The notes below the pieces were generated by a model. That model was given only the letters and a program-made list of their open reading frames with translations, was not told the DNA's origin and did not search any database. 64,000 bases of DNA from positions 1,178,001-1,242,000 of the forward strand of contig NZ_CP023202.1 in assembly GCF_000220705.2 (NCBI RefSeq), given 5' to 3'. Within the stretch, counting starts at the first letter, position 1. Each line of letters opens with the position of its first letter. The DNA is from Streptomyces xinghaiensis S187. Lineage in GTDB: Bacteria; Actinomycetota; Actinomycetes; Streptomycetales; Streptomycetaceae. Below, one piece after another: positions 33,224 through 41,371 of this stretch. The translations under genes and the position numbers were made by a program.

Positions 33224-33586
33224 TTACTTCGAGCCGAGGAATCGTTGCTGGTTCGCCCGGTACTGCGCCTGCCGAAGCGTTTCCGTGGAGGCGTGCTGCA
33301 CCAAGTTGCCGCCGAACGCGTTGCACCACTCGTCGAGTTGACCGCTGGGGAGAAGGTGCGGCATCAGAGTGCCCGTGCCGCCGAACGTCTGGATCAGGAG
33401 GGCGCGGCCGGCCACCAGGATCACTCCGTCCGTGCTGACAGGAGTGTCGGTCAGAATCTTCTCCGCCTGGGCGGCTGCCTCGCTGATGGTGCCGAAAGGA
33501 CGCCTTCCCTTTTTGCCGGCCGGCGCATTTCCCGGGTTTCCGTGCCGGGCATTTCCTCCCGGCGCCTCCGAGTGGACATCAGGCAT
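33224..33586 (-). CDS. Small hypothetical protein, first gene of left cassette
   Basis: 120 aa from ATG 33586, with a weak ribosome-binding site, so the start is uncertain. No domain recognised. The first 30 residues are Gly/Pro/basic (GGNARHGNPGNAPAGKKGRR), then a compact part TISEAAAQAEKILTDTP, VILVAGRALLIQTFGG and GQLDEWCNAFGGNL. It could be soluble and cytoplasmic, as there is no signal or membrane segment. It ends 11 bp before the membrane-protein start on the same strand, consistent with a three-gene operon. Confidence 0.55.
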   Translation of the reverse strand: MPDVHSEAPGGNARHGNPGNAPAGKKGRRPFGTISEAAAQAEKILTDTPVSTDGVILVAGRALLIQTFGGTGTLMPHLLPSGQLDEWCNAFGGNLVQHASTETLRQAQYRANQQRFLGSK

Positions 33587-33896
33587 CCCGCCGGTATCCC
33601 GGACCGGGCACGTGCCCGGCTGGTGAGAGCGAGTCGGCACGAAGAGCGGCGCACGCTGTGGACACCCGGGAACGATGAATGGTTGCGTCCGCAACCGCAT
33701 CGATCTCATCACTATCCAGTCGAAGACGTCCCGCAGATAGAGCAAATCTGCCAACACTGGCCAGAAGTTGGCCTTTTCGGTCAGTTGATCTCGTGAAATA
33801 TTTGCCGAACCGGAAGGGCCAAAGGGCGGCACGGCACGCGCGTCCGCCTCCTGTCGCGCGCGGTCCGCGCGGTGAAGCCGGATGGAAAGGAACTCA
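33587..33896. other. Divergent intergenic region of the cell-wall locus
   Basis: 310 bp, AT-richer than its surroundings, between the left cassette and the DUF1906 gene. It holds an inverted repeat at 33681-33696 and a looser one near 33751 (CCAAC...TGGCCA...GTTGG). Promoters for both directions should be here but hexamers are not clear. Confidence 0.45.
33681..33696. repeat. Perfect inverted repeat GGTTGCG-tc-CGCAACC
   Basis: 7-bp arms around a 2-bp centre, in the divergent region between the two arms of the cell-wall locus, about 95 bp from the left start and 200 bp from the right start. This suggests an operator for a dimeric regulator. No regulator gene is adjacent. Confidence 0.45.
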
Positions 33897-36140
33897 GTGA
33901 CAGACGAAATGGTGCTTCGCGCCCAGAGGTTCATCAACACCACCTACGGGAACGGCGCCACCCTCGGCATTTCCGAACTGGAGGAGAACGGCCGGACGGG
34001 TTGGCCCGTCATGTACGCGCTCACGCGCGCCCTGCAATACGAGATGGGCATCACCGCGCTGTCGAACAATTTCGGTCCGGGAACGCTCTCCGCACTGCAG
34101 GAGAAGTACGGCAAACTCGACGAGACGACGATCCCATCAGCGATCTTCTGCCGCATCATCCAGTCCGCCCTCTACTGCAAGGGCTACGACGGCGGTGACA
34201 TCGACGGCACGTACAACTCCCGCGTCAGAGCCGCAGTGGCCGAGCTGAACCAGAACATGGGAGTCAGCAGCACCTATCCCGGCAGCTCCCTGTGGCCGAA
34301 GGTGGTCAAGGGCCTGTTCAACATGGACGCCTATGTCACCGTCAACAACGGCTCGGACGCCATCCGCTCCGTACAGCAGTGGCTGAACGGCCGGTACATA
34401 CTCCGCAAGGATTACTACGCCATTCCCTGCGACGGCCACCACTCGCGGGATGTCGCCAAGTCGATGCTCCTGGCCGTTCAGTACGAACTGGGCATGGCCG
34501 ACGGTGTGGCGAACGGAGTCTTCGGTCCCGGCACCCGGGCCGGTCTGAAGGACCACACATTATCCACCGGCTCCTCCGGGGTATGGGTGCGGCTTTTCAG
34601 CGCCGCCATGGTGCTCAACGCACGCCCGGTTTCCTTCTCGGGCTCTTTCACCTCCGCGCTGTCCGACAGTGTCAGGGCATTCCAGACCTTCATGAAGCTG
34701 CGGGCCACCGGTCAGGCAGACTTCCCGACGTGGGCGTCACTTCTGGTCTCCTACGGAGACCAGACCCGCGAGGGCGAAGCGTGCGACGGCGTCACGAAGA
34801 TCACTCCTGCCCGCGCCCGGGCCCTGAAAGCTGCCGGCTACAAGTACGTCGGCCGCTATCTGTACAACCCCTCCACCACCTCCCTTCCGGAGAAGGAGAT
34901 CCAGCCGGGCGAACTCGCCACCATCAAGGAATACGGGCTGCGGTGCTTCCCGATCTACCAGACGTGGGCGCGATCGGTCGACTACTACAGTGTCGCGCAG
35001 GGCTCCGCAGACTGCCTGAACGCCGCGTTCAAAGCGGAGGAGCACGGGTTCAAGCCGGGCTCACGCATCTATTTCGCTGTCGACTACGACGCGGTGGACC
35101 ACGAGGTCACATCGCACATCCTGCCGTACTTCCGGAGCGTCAAGGAGGAGATGAACCGGCTCGGCAGCCCGTACAGAATCGGGGTGTACGGTCCGCGCAA
35201 CGCGTGTTCCCGGATCTCCGAAGAGGGATACGCAGACGCCAGCTTCGTTTCGAACATGTCATCCGGATTCTCCGGGAACCTCGGCTACCCGATGCCCGCC
35301 AACTGGGCCTTCGACCAGATCGTTACCAAGGTGATCGGTTCGGGCGACGGCCGGATCGAGATAGACAACAACATCGCCTCGGGACGGGACACGGGCCAGG
35401 GCGACTTCCACCCACCTTCGCCCGAGAGGCTGGACATCGGATTCGACCTCGACCTGTGGGCGACGCTGCTGAACGAAGTCGACGCCTACATGGAGTCCAT
35501 CGGCAAGCCCGGGGGAACAGGGCGCATCTACACCCGGGAGGAATGCCTCGAAACGATCATGAGTCATGACGCCGCCATCACCTCGGCGTCCCGCAGATAC
35601 CGGATGCGCAAGGCTCTCATCCAGACGTCGGCCTTCTGGGAGTTCTGCCACTACAGCCTCAAGGACATGGTGGAGGACGCCGGCGTCGTGCTCTACCACA
35701 CCGGTGTCATCCCGGACTGGGGCAAGGACTTGACCGGGGTCTCCCGGCTCGTCGACAGCAGTACCGGCATCGCCAAGATATCGGGACGCACGGGCATCCT
35801 GTCCCGCAACAACTCGATCCGCTCAGGGCTCCTCGAGGGCAGGATCCTCGACCCGACCTCGGACGGCGATCGCTGGGCCATGTGGCAGAAAATGAACCAG
35901 GACAACGTGTTCAACCTGAGTACCGTTCCCCACCTGCATGTGTGGGCGGCCGACGGCAAGGCCGGCGACCACGCCGAGACCCCGATCCGCCGGCCTGCCC
36001 TCGATTACGGCGAATCGGAGATCTTCGAAGTCCTCCGCCGGTACCAGGGCTTCGGCGACAAGGCCGTGGAACACGCACAACTGCGCATGCCGCTCTACGC
36101 CATCTTCGAGAAGTACAACCGCATCGTCCGTGAGTCCTGA
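33897..36140 (+). CDS. DUF1906 glycoside-hydrolase-like protein with peptidoglycan-binding-like repeats
   Basis: 747 aa from GTG 33897 (AAGGA six nt upstream). ATG 33882 would add five residues but is poorly spaced. Three peptidoglycan-binding-like units fill residues 1-280 (markers NNFGPGTLSALQEKYG, DIDGTYNSRVRAAVAELN, NGVFGPGTRAGLKDH). The DUF1906 (Rv2525c-like) domain follows at about 295-500: GVTKITPARARALKAAGYKY, GLRCFPIYQTWAR, GSRIYFAVDYDAVDHE and EIDNNIASG. The last 230 residues match nothing I know. No signal peptide is visible, so secretion would need another route such as lysis or an injection system. DUF1906 resembles GH25-type lysozyme barrels. It heads an operon with the right-hand membrane protein and M15-like gene. 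Cell-wall cleavage or binding is inferred. Confidence 0.85.
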   Translation: MTDEMVLRAQRFINTTYGNGATLGISELEENGRTGWPVMYALTRALQYEMGITALSNNFGPGTLSALQEKYGKLDETTIPSAIFCRIIQSALYCKGYDGGDIDGTYNSRVRAAVAELNQNMGVSSTYPGSSLWPKVVKGLFNMDAYVTVNNGSDAIRSVQQWLNGRYILRKDYYAIPCDGHHSRDVAKSMLLAVQYELGMADGVANGVFGPGTRAGLKDHTLSTGSSGVWVRLFSAAMVLNARPVSFSGSFTSALSDSVRAFQTFMKLRATGQADFPTWASLLVSYGDQTREGEACDGVTKITPARARALKAAGYKYVGRYLYNPSTTSLPEKEIQPGELATIKEYGLRCFPIYQTWARSVDYYSVAQGSADCLNAAFKAEEHGFKPGSRIYFAVDYDAVDHEVTSHILPYFRSVKEEMNRLGSPYRIGVYGPRNACSRISEEGYADASFVSNMSSGFSGNLGYPMPANWAFDQIVTKVIGSGDGRIEIDNNIASGRDTGQGDFHPPSPERLDIGFDLDLWATLLNEVDAYMESIGKPGGTGRIYTREECLETIMSHDAAITSASRRYRMRKALIQTSAFWEFCHYSLKDMVEDAGVVLYHTGVIPDWGKDLTGVSRLVDSSTGIAKISGRTGILSRNNSIRSGLLEGRILDPTSDGDRWAMWQKMNQDNVFNLSTVPHLHVWAADGKAGDHAETPIRRPALDYGESEIFEVLRRYQGFGDKAVEHAQLRMPLYAIFEKYNRIVRES

Positions 36141-36146
36141 GGAATC

Positions 36147-36638
36147 GTGACAACAGCATCCGATCCCTGGCAAGGGCACGACTTCGCCGTCCTGTTCACC
36201 GTCCTGATCGCCGGTATGGGGGCCCTGGCGGGACTCACCGTCTATCTGTTCTCGCGGTTCACACGGCAGGCTCGTCTGCGGTCCACGCCGTCCCGCACAT
36301 GGCGGGACGTGTCCCTGGCGGCGGTCACCGCGGGAATCGCCCTCTATCTGTGGGGATGCCTCCACCTCCTGTTCCTCGAAGACCAGGAACAGGCCGAGGA
36401 GTGTGAGCACCGGCGTCCCGACGGCATACCGGCCCTGGTCGGTCTCAGAGGTGACTTCGTCCCGCTGCGGCTCGTCTGCGAGGCCTCGAACGGCCGCGAC
36501 TACGCCGTCGTCATCCCCGACTACGTCAATCCGTCCATCGCCGTGCTGATGCTGCTGGCCCTGCTCAGCGCCACTGCCTCCGTCGTCCTTCAGCGCAAGC
36601 AGCGCACGACGACCGCGACAACTCGGAAGAAAGGCTGA
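36147..36638 (+). CDS. Three-TM membrane protein, paralogue of 32754-33212
   Basis: 163 aa, GTG start with TGAGGAAT upstream, 6 bp after the DUF1906 gene. Helices at about 12-36 (VLFTVLIAGMGALAGLTVYL), 52-75 and 132-152. The outer loop between helices 2 and 3 has Cys in AEECEHRRPD and RLVCEASNG. The basic C-terminal tail is QRKQRTTTATTRKKG. Sequence identity to the left copy is low, but topology, loop length, two loop cysteines and the M15-like gene downstream are the same. Perhaps a membrane anchor or a partner that holds the exported protein (inference). Confidence 0.75.
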   Translation: MTTASDPWQGHDFAVLFTVLIAGMGALAGLTVYLFSRFTRQARLRSTPSRTWRDVSLAAVTAGIALYLWGCLHLLFLEDQEQAEECEHRRPDGIPALVGLRGDFVPLRLVCEASNGRDYAVVIPDYVNPSIAVLMLLALLSATASVVLQRKQRTTTATTRKKG

Positions 36639-36642
36639 CCTG

Positions 36643-37389
36643 TTGAGTCCCACCGGCATCACCCGAAGAAGCGCTCTCATCGCTGCGGCCGGCGCCACCG
36701 CCGTAATCCCCGCCTCCACCGGCTTCCTCTCCTCCCCCGCCACGGCCGCACCGCGCCCCCTGAAGAACGACAGACTGAAGAGGGCACTGCGACGGGCCGA
36801 AGCCCGGCGCCGCCGTCTCATCACCGGCCGGCCGTCGGCCAACGGATGGGAGATGCAGAAGGCCACCGACGAGGGCGGGGACATCAGCACCCACCATGTT
36901 GCGGGCACCGGCCTCGGCGTTTCGGTCCGCAGAGGGGATGCCGGGAGAGTCCTCGTCCATGTGATCCGCCGGTTCCACTACGAGGTCGACGCACTCGGCC
37001 TGCCGGGCGAACCGAACCCCCTCGAAGGCTGGGTCACACCCTCGTCCGTCCGCGACGCCCGGCAGCCCGAGTCCAATCAGGCATCCGGCACCGCCGTCGT
37101 CATCCGGCCGGACTCGTACCCGCGGGGTGTACGAGGCGGTTTCACCGCGTGGCAGCGCCGGGTGATCGGTGACATCGTCGCCGACGCCGAGGGTGTCGTT
37201 CGCTGGGGCGGCGACGATCGCCGACCCTACGAAGCCCTCTTCTACCTCACCGTTCAGCCCGGTGACGCCCGGCTGCAACGGGTCGCGGCCAAGATCCGGA
37301 CGTGGGACGAGACTCCCGGCGCGGGTGCCGGGGGCGTACCCGACGTGACCGAGCCCGCACGGCGCCGCCGTGCTGCTCAGCACGGCTGA
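36643..37389 (+). CDS. Tat-exported M15-like protein lacking zinc-site residues
   Basis: 248 aa from TTG (GAAAGG upstream). Tat signal GITRRSALIAAAGATAVIPA. It aligns with the 32120-32776 product: SANGWEMQKATDEGG / SANGWPVLDHARKHQ, VHVIRRFHYEVDAL / LLYVARRFAYEIDML, PESNQASGTAVVIRP / FESNHLSGTALAIRP, GVVRWGGDDRRP / GVVVWGGDLKP. The His of the first motif is Gln and the HFH of the last motif is LFY, so metal binding is most likely lost. It has about 20 extra basic residues after the signal. A pseudoenzyme that binds cell-wall peptides is a reasonable reading. The gene end overlaps the amidohydrolase remnant. Confidence 0.82.
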   Translation: MSPTGITRRSALIAAAGATAVIPASTGFLSSPATAAPRPLKNDRLKRALRRAEARRRRLITGRPSANGWEMQKATDEGGDISTHHVAGTGLGVSVRRGDAGRVLVHVIRRFHYEVDALGLPGEPNPLEGWVTPSSVRDARQPESNQASGTAVVIRPDSYPRGVRGGFTAWQRRVIGDIVADAEGVVRWGGDDRRPYEALFYLTVQPGDARLQRVAAKIRTWDETPGAGAGGVPDVTEPARRRRAAQHG

Positions 37390-37647
37390 GCAGGCCGTAA
37401 CCCGGCGTTCCGCGCTGATCAGCGTGCCCTGGAAGACCACCGCGTGCAGCCACTTGGTGTTGCGGATGTCGGCGAGGGGGTCGGCGTCGAGGACGGCGAG
37501 ATCGGCGATCGCGCCGCGCCGACGACGCCCACGTCGTGCAGTCCGAGGAACCGGGCGGGCTCACTGGTCGCCGCCCGCAGGGCCTGCATCGGAGGGAGAC
37601 CCGCTTCGGTCAGGTTCTCCAGTTCGTCGTGCAGGCTGAAACCGGGG
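37385..37647 (-). pseudogene. Amidohydrolase remnant, C-terminal part
   Basis: On the minus strand the sequence reads GFSLHDELENLTEAGLP, ALRAATSEPARFLGLHDVG, then after a frameshift near 37515 IADLAVLDADPLADIRNTK and WLHAVVFQGTLI. This is the typical C-terminus of secreted or cytosolic amidohydrolases (imidazolonepropionase-like). The matching upstream piece lies at 39059-39200, on the other side of the IS element. Both the frameshift and the IS show that the gene is dead. Confidence 0.75.
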
Positions 37648-37655
37648 TGACTCCA

Positions 37656-37675
37656 CCCGCGACTGAAGTCGCGGG
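37656..37675. repeat. Right-end hairpin of the IS element
   Basis: CCCGCGACT-ga-AGTCGCGGG, 17 bp after the tnpB stop codon (in transcript direction). In TnpB systems the 3' end of the transcript through this hairpin usually forms the guide (omega) RNA scaffold, with the guide read from flanking DNA just beyond the end. Confidence 0.65.
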
Positions 37676-37691
37676 CTTCCTGTGTCGGTGG

Positions 37692-38918
37692 CTAGGCACC
37701 GGCGCAGAGGACCAGCCCGGCCCTGTGTTTGACGTTGAGCGCGCCGACGTGGTCGGCGTTCGCGACCAGGCCGCAGTTGACGCACGCGAACTTCGCCTGG
37801 GTGACGCGGTTCTCCTTCGCCACGTGCCCGCATCCGCCGATTGCGGGTGGGCAGGTGCGGGAAGTGTTGCGGGCGTCCACCGGGATCACACGGCGACCGG
37901 CGCTTTCAGCCTTGTCCGCCAGGATCCGCAGGAACTGCCCCCACCCCGCGTCCAGAATGCTGCGGTTCAGCCCGGCCTTCGCTGCGGCACCGTTCGCCAG
38001 GAAGGCACCGTCGCGGTCGGGGTCGGGCCGGGGTACGGGCGCCTTGGTCATGCCCGCGGTGTTCAGCCGCTCGTGCCCGATCACATCGTGCTCGCGCACG
38101 AGAGCGAGTGCGGCTTTGTGGTGATGATCCAGACGCCGGCGCCGGATCTTCGCGTGCAGCCGGGCGACCTTGCGGGCCGCGGCACGATGCTTCTTCGTAC
38201 GACGTCGCGTGCGCTTCGGAAACGTCGCCAGGTGCCGCTGCGCTGCGGCCAGCTCCCCGGCCGACGCCTGAAGGAACCTGGGGTTCCCGACGTGGCGGCC
38301 GCTGGAGTCGGTGAGGAAGTGGACCGTGCCCAGGTCGATACCCACCCTGCTCCCGGTCGGGGGCAGCGGCTCGGCGGGCACCTCGTCACAGGCCAGGATC
38401 ACATACCAGCGCCGGCCCTCCCGCTTGACACCGACCGTCTTCACCCGGCCCTTCACGCTCCGGTGCCGGTGGACCCGGACATGCCCGACACCCTGCAGAC
38501 GGACCCGGGTCTGCGCGTCGTGGGGGGTGGAGTCCCACCGGCAGCCGTCCCCGTCCCTGGGAAAGGTCACGGTGTCGAAATGCCCGACCCCCTTGAAGCG
38601 CGGATACCCGGGGGCGCCACCGGCCTTCACCCGCCGGAAGAACGCCTGGAAGGCCCGGTCCAGACGGCGCAGGGTCGCCTGCTGGCTGGAGAAGGACCAC
38701 CTGCCCTGACGCTCCGGATCGAACGCCCGGATCTCCCTCAACTGCGCCGACTGATCCCCGTACCGCACCGAGGTCCGGGAACTGTGCCGGTAGGCGTCAC
38801 GGCGCTCTTGAAGGGCCCCGTTGTACAGAGAGCAGTGATCCTGCAGCATCTCCACCAGCGCCCGCTCCTGCCGGACCGTGGGACGCAGAAGAAACCGATA
38901 CGCCCGCCTCACACCCAC
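37692..38918 (-). CDS. tnpB: TnpB RNA-guided endonuclease
   Basis: 408 aa, the full length for the family. RuvC residues: Asp195 in RVGIDLGTVHFLT, Glu283 in VIGHERLNT and Asp389 in VANADHVGALNV. The zinc-ribbon cysteines are Cys356, Cys363, Cys379 and Cys382. The first pair is separated by six residues (C-P-P-A-I-G-G-C) where most TnpB proteins have two. The N-terminal helix-turn-helix part has AYRFLLRPTVRQERAL. All catalytic acids are present, so the nuclease is likely active. It would cut at sites complementary to the omega-RNA guide and so favour retention of the element. Confidence 0.95.
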   Translation of the reverse strand: MGVRRAYRFLLRPTVRQERALVEMLQDHCSLYNGALQERRDAYRHSSRTSVRYGDQSAQLREIRAFDPERQGRWSFSSQQATLRRLDRAFQAFFRRVKAGGAPGYPRFKGVGHFDTVTFPRDGDGCRWDSTPHDAQTRVRLQGVGHVRVHRHRSVKGRVKTVGVKREGRRWYVILACDEVPAEPLPPTGSRVGIDLGTVHFLTDSSGRHVGNPRFLQASAGELAAAQRHLATFPKRTRRRTKKHRAAARKVARLHAKIRRRRLDHHHKAALALVREHDVIGHERLNTAGMTKAPVPRPDPDRDGAFLANGAAAKAGLNRSILDAGWGQFLRILADKAESAGRRVIPVDARNTSRTCPPAIGGCGHVAKENRVTQAKFACVNCGLVANADHVGALNVKHRAGLVLCAGA

Positions 38919-39032
38919 CCCACCTCACCGCAGTCTCCCCTGACCAATGCCGGTGTGTTCACGCTAACGCTCGCCACTGACGACGCAGCGTGCTCCGCCG
39001 CTGCGCGGCTCCGGCCCAAGGATTCGATTCCC

Positions 39033-39052
39033 CCACCGGCTGAAGCCGGTGG
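39033..39052. repeat. Left-end hairpin of the IS element
   Basis: CCACCGGCT-ga-AGCCGGTGG. It has the same stem length and GA loop as the hairpin at 37656 with a different stem sequence, as expected for the two ends of an IS200/IS605-type element. Confidence 0.65.
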
Positions 39053-39058
39053 TCCCCT

Positions 39059-39200
39059 CGCAAGAAGGTCTGATGGACGTAGGCCGTTCCGGTGTCGGTG
39101 CCCGCCAGGACCGGAACACCGGCCCGTCGGCGCTCTCCAGCCGTGCTGTCCGCCGCCACGGACACCACCGTTCCAACGCGTCGGGCTCGGCCGGATCCGG
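39059..39200 (-). pseudogene. Amidohydrolase remnant, central part
   Basis: The minus strand reads RIEFRPDPAEPDALERW and, after a shift, VSVAADSTAGERRRAGVPVL then AGTDTGTAYVHQTF. G-V-P-V-L-A-G-T-D-T-G is a strong amidohydrolase signature (the metal-ligand Asp strand). It continues directly into the GFSLHDEL piece at 37647 if the IS element is removed. At least one frameshift is present. The N-terminal two thirds of the gene are missing. Confidence 0.7.
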
Positions 39201-39274
39201 GCGGAACTCGATGCGACGGCCGGGACGCGCCTGGCTGCTGACGGAGCTTCGTGGCCGCGGCCGGCCGGCTGCTG

Positions 39275-39365
39275 ATGCCGAAATCCGGGGCGGACCTCCG
39301 CCAAGCCCTTGGCCCTGCTGGACGAGCGCACCGCCACCGGCAAGGTCGTTCTCACGGTCCGCTGA
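39275..39365 (+). pseudogene. Tail of a zinc-type/quinone oxidoreductase
   Basis: Reads KSGADLRQAL, then after a one-base shift ALLDERTATGKVVLTVR and a stop. This is the usual C-terminus of NADPH:quinone reductase or alcohol dehydrogenase family members (E-R-G-x-x-G-K-V-V-L-x-x). Only about 28 codons survive, in a gene-poor, decayed strip. Confidence 0.45.
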
Positions 39366-39414
39366 CGACGGCAGGCCGGGTGGGCAGAAACAACTCCCCT
39401 GCCCACCCGTCCCC

Positions 39415-39850
39415 TTGCGCCGGTGGCGTTGTCCGGCCGGATGACGATGTAGTCGTCGCGTTGGTCGTTGTCGAGGTCGGCGAAGAAGACCCGGTCGGGC
39501 CCAGTCCCGTGCCCGTGGGATCTCCCCGTGGTAGACCCAGGTGATCTTTCCTCCGGCATCCCGGTTGAGCCAGGTGGTCGCGGCGCCGGTGGGAGAGATT
39601 TACACGATGTCGTCCCGGCCGTCGCCGTCGAGATCGGCGTACTTCATCGAACGGGCGGCGTCGGGGTTGCCGGGAAGCCCCTCCCAGATCCGTCCCTTCC
39701 CTTCGTACCCCCGGCGTGCGGTGCACTGCTCGGGTTGTTCGTCGACCGGGGCGGACTCCGTGACCCAGCCGTTGTCGAGCGCCGTCCGGATGCCTGCGTA
39801 GAACGCGTCGGCGTGAGCCGTGACGGCCTTGGATAACGACAAGGACGGTC
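39415..39850 (-). pseudogene. FG-GAP/VCBS-repeat protein remnant
   Basis: The minus strand reads AVTAHADAFYAGIRTALDNG, CTARRGYEGKGRIWEGLPG and YADLDGDGRDDIV followed by a TAA (39602-39600), then ISPTGAATTWLNRDAGGKIT in the same frame. After a further shift come DRVFFADLDNDQRDDYIV and IRPDNATGA. D-x-D-x-D-x-R-D-D repeats are the calcium-binding beta-propeller blades of FG-GAP proteins, often C-terminal to secreted hydrolases in Streptomyces. One stop and at least one frameshift indicate decay. Confidence 0.65.
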
Positions 39851-40170
39851 TCCTGGGGAGTGAGGGAACTCGCGTTCCGAACAGTGGTGGTGGGCCCGCC
39901 CGACGCCGGAGGTACTGGCGCCGGTCAAACTCGGTTCGTCGGTCGTGACCGCTGCGGTGCGGCGAGCTCCTTCTCGCCCACCACGTCTGCTCGTTGGACA
40001 ACACCCGGCCGGTGCCGCGTGTTCCGCCGGTGACGACGGCGGCCCGCGCGGTTGTCCGGAGGAGGAAGAGGGGCGGGATGGTGCGTGTTCCCGTCCTCCC
40101 TGACGCACGGCACCGGCCGGGCGGAACCAGGGGGTGCCATCCCCCGGGCCGGCGACCGGACCGGCCCCGG
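39851..40170. other. Intergenic, no gene recognised
   Basis: About 320 bp between the FG-GAP remnant and the stop of the membrane-protein gene. No open frame with coding-like GC3, no tRNA and no clear terminator. It continues the decayed strip that starts at 37385. Confidence 0.35.
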
Positions 40171-41004
40171 TCACCGTCCGGTGGCGGAGCCCGTCAGGCG
40201 GCGCCAGGCGAGCAGAGAACACAGGGCGAAACCCAGGGCGTTGCCCACGCCGTGGGTGGCGGCCGTCCAGGTCAGGGAGAGGTGGGGAAGGCCGGTGGCC
40301 TCGCCCAGGGCCCAGCTCAGGGCGAGTGCCATGGTCGCGACGAGCACCGCCGCCGAGACGGTGAGCAGCACACGGGTCGTGCGGTCGGCGCTGCCGGCCC
40401 GTGGGCCGCGCCAGACCGCGTAACCCACGAGCCACATCCCGGCGGTGAGCACGGCGGCTCCGAGCAGTTCGGCCCAGTCGCCGAGGAAGTAGCCGACGAG
40501 GACGAGCAGGGTGCCGACGGGCACGCTCCATGCGGCGGCCCGGGCCGCGCGGCCGCCGTCGGTCCGGCAGACCAGGCCGGCGACCAGCGCGGCGGCGAAC
40601 CCGGCGAAGTGGAAGTGCGGCACGGTCAGCGCCAGGATTTCCAGTTCGAAGCCGAACAGCTCGTACCCCGCGCGTTCGGCGACCAGCGCCACCCCGGCGA
40701 CGGACGGCGCCGCCAGTGCGGTCAGGACGGCGACCTCGGCGGGCGCCAGGGACCGGGTGCGGGCCAGCCGGAGCGGAGCCTGCGCGGCGAGGGCGACGGT
40801 GGCCAGCGCGTACAGCACGGCCAGCGCGGTGGCGAGGGCACCGCGCGGCAGCCACAGGGACACCGCCCCGGGGACGGCGCCCAGCAGCCACCACGGGCGT
40901 GCCCGGGCCGGTTCGGGGCCGCCGACGAGTGCCAGCCCCATGGGCACGACGGCGAACATGCCCAGCATGACGACGAGGTTCACCAGCACGGTCAGAGCGG
41001 TCAT
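40171..41004 (-). CDS. YndJ-like integral membrane protein
   Basis: 277 aa, eight or nine hydrophobic segments from MTALTVLVNLVVMLGMFAVV onward. The motif TVPHFHFAGFAAALVAGL and the late SWALGEATGLPHLSLTWTAATHG, with H-G-x-G-N-A-L-G-F, resemble YndJ-family transmembrane proteins. These are conserved His residues within or next to helices. Function is unknown. ATG 41004 is chosen. A longer frame to 41079 reads into low-complexity sequence. It stands alone between decayed DNA and tRNA-Leu. Confidence 0.75.
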   Translation of the reverse strand: MTALTVLVNLVVMLGMFAVVPMGLALVGGPEPARARPWWLLGAVPGAVSLWLPRGALATALAVLYALATVALAAQAPLRLARTRSLAPAEVAVLTALAAPSVAGVALVAERAGYELFGFELEILALTVPHFHFAGFAAALVAGLVCRTDGGRAARAAAWSVPVGTLLVLVGYFLGDWAELLGAAVLTAGMWLVGYAVWRGPRAGSADRTTRVLLTVSAAVLVATMALALSWALGEATGLPHLSLTWTAATHGVGNALGFALCSLLAWRRLTGSATGR

Positions 41005-41339
41005 GGCCGAGCCCCCACAGCAGCCGACTGACACCGAGCCTAGACCTCGTCGGGCCGCCGTTCCCCCGGGGGCCGCCACAGTGCCCGGCCCTCCGGGTCC
41101 TCAACTTCCGTCGGCTCAGGTCCCGTCGGCCCGCGCCGGCCCGGAGTGCTCCCGACCGCCGGAGCGCTCGGCTCTGCTCCCCTGCACGGGGGGAACTCCT
41201 CGATGCCATGACACCCGAGCTGGTGAACCTCGTCCGCCCCGGCCTGTCGGCCGCAGCCTGCACTCCGAGCCGGGCGCCTGACCGCGGCTCTGTGTGCCGG
41301 TTGGCCACATGGTCGGTCGCCACAGCCGGAGAAACGGAA
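41005..41339. other. Intergenic between tRNA-Leu terminator and YndJ-like gene
   Basis: About 335 bp. It must hold the promoter of the membrane-protein gene. I see no further RNA or protein gene. Confidence 0.35.
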
Positions 41340-41362
41340 AGACCCCGGATCGACCGGGGTCT
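41340..41362 (-). terminator. Predicted terminator of tRNA-Leu
   Basis: AGACCCCGG-atcga-CCGGGGTCT, a 9-bp perfect stem. On the minus strand it begins 9 nt after the tRNA CCA and is followed by TTTCCGTTTC. Position and T-rich tail fit an intrinsic terminator. Confidence 0.8.
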
Positions 41363-41371
41363 CCGTGGTAC

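Larger units (their letters stand above)
37648..39058 (-). mobile_element. IS200/IS605-type element carrying only tnpB (IS1341-like)
   Basis: A 1.4-kb element with tnpB and no tnpA. Each end has a 9-bp-stem hairpin with a GA loop and AAGxC shoulder (37656-37675 and 39033-39052), typical of subterminal hairpins in this family. No target duplication or inverted terminal repeats are expected. It sits precisely between two halves of an amidohydrolase remnant. Without TnpA it can move only with a transposase supplied elsewhere in the genome. Exact tips are uncertain by about 10 bp. Confidence 0.75.
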
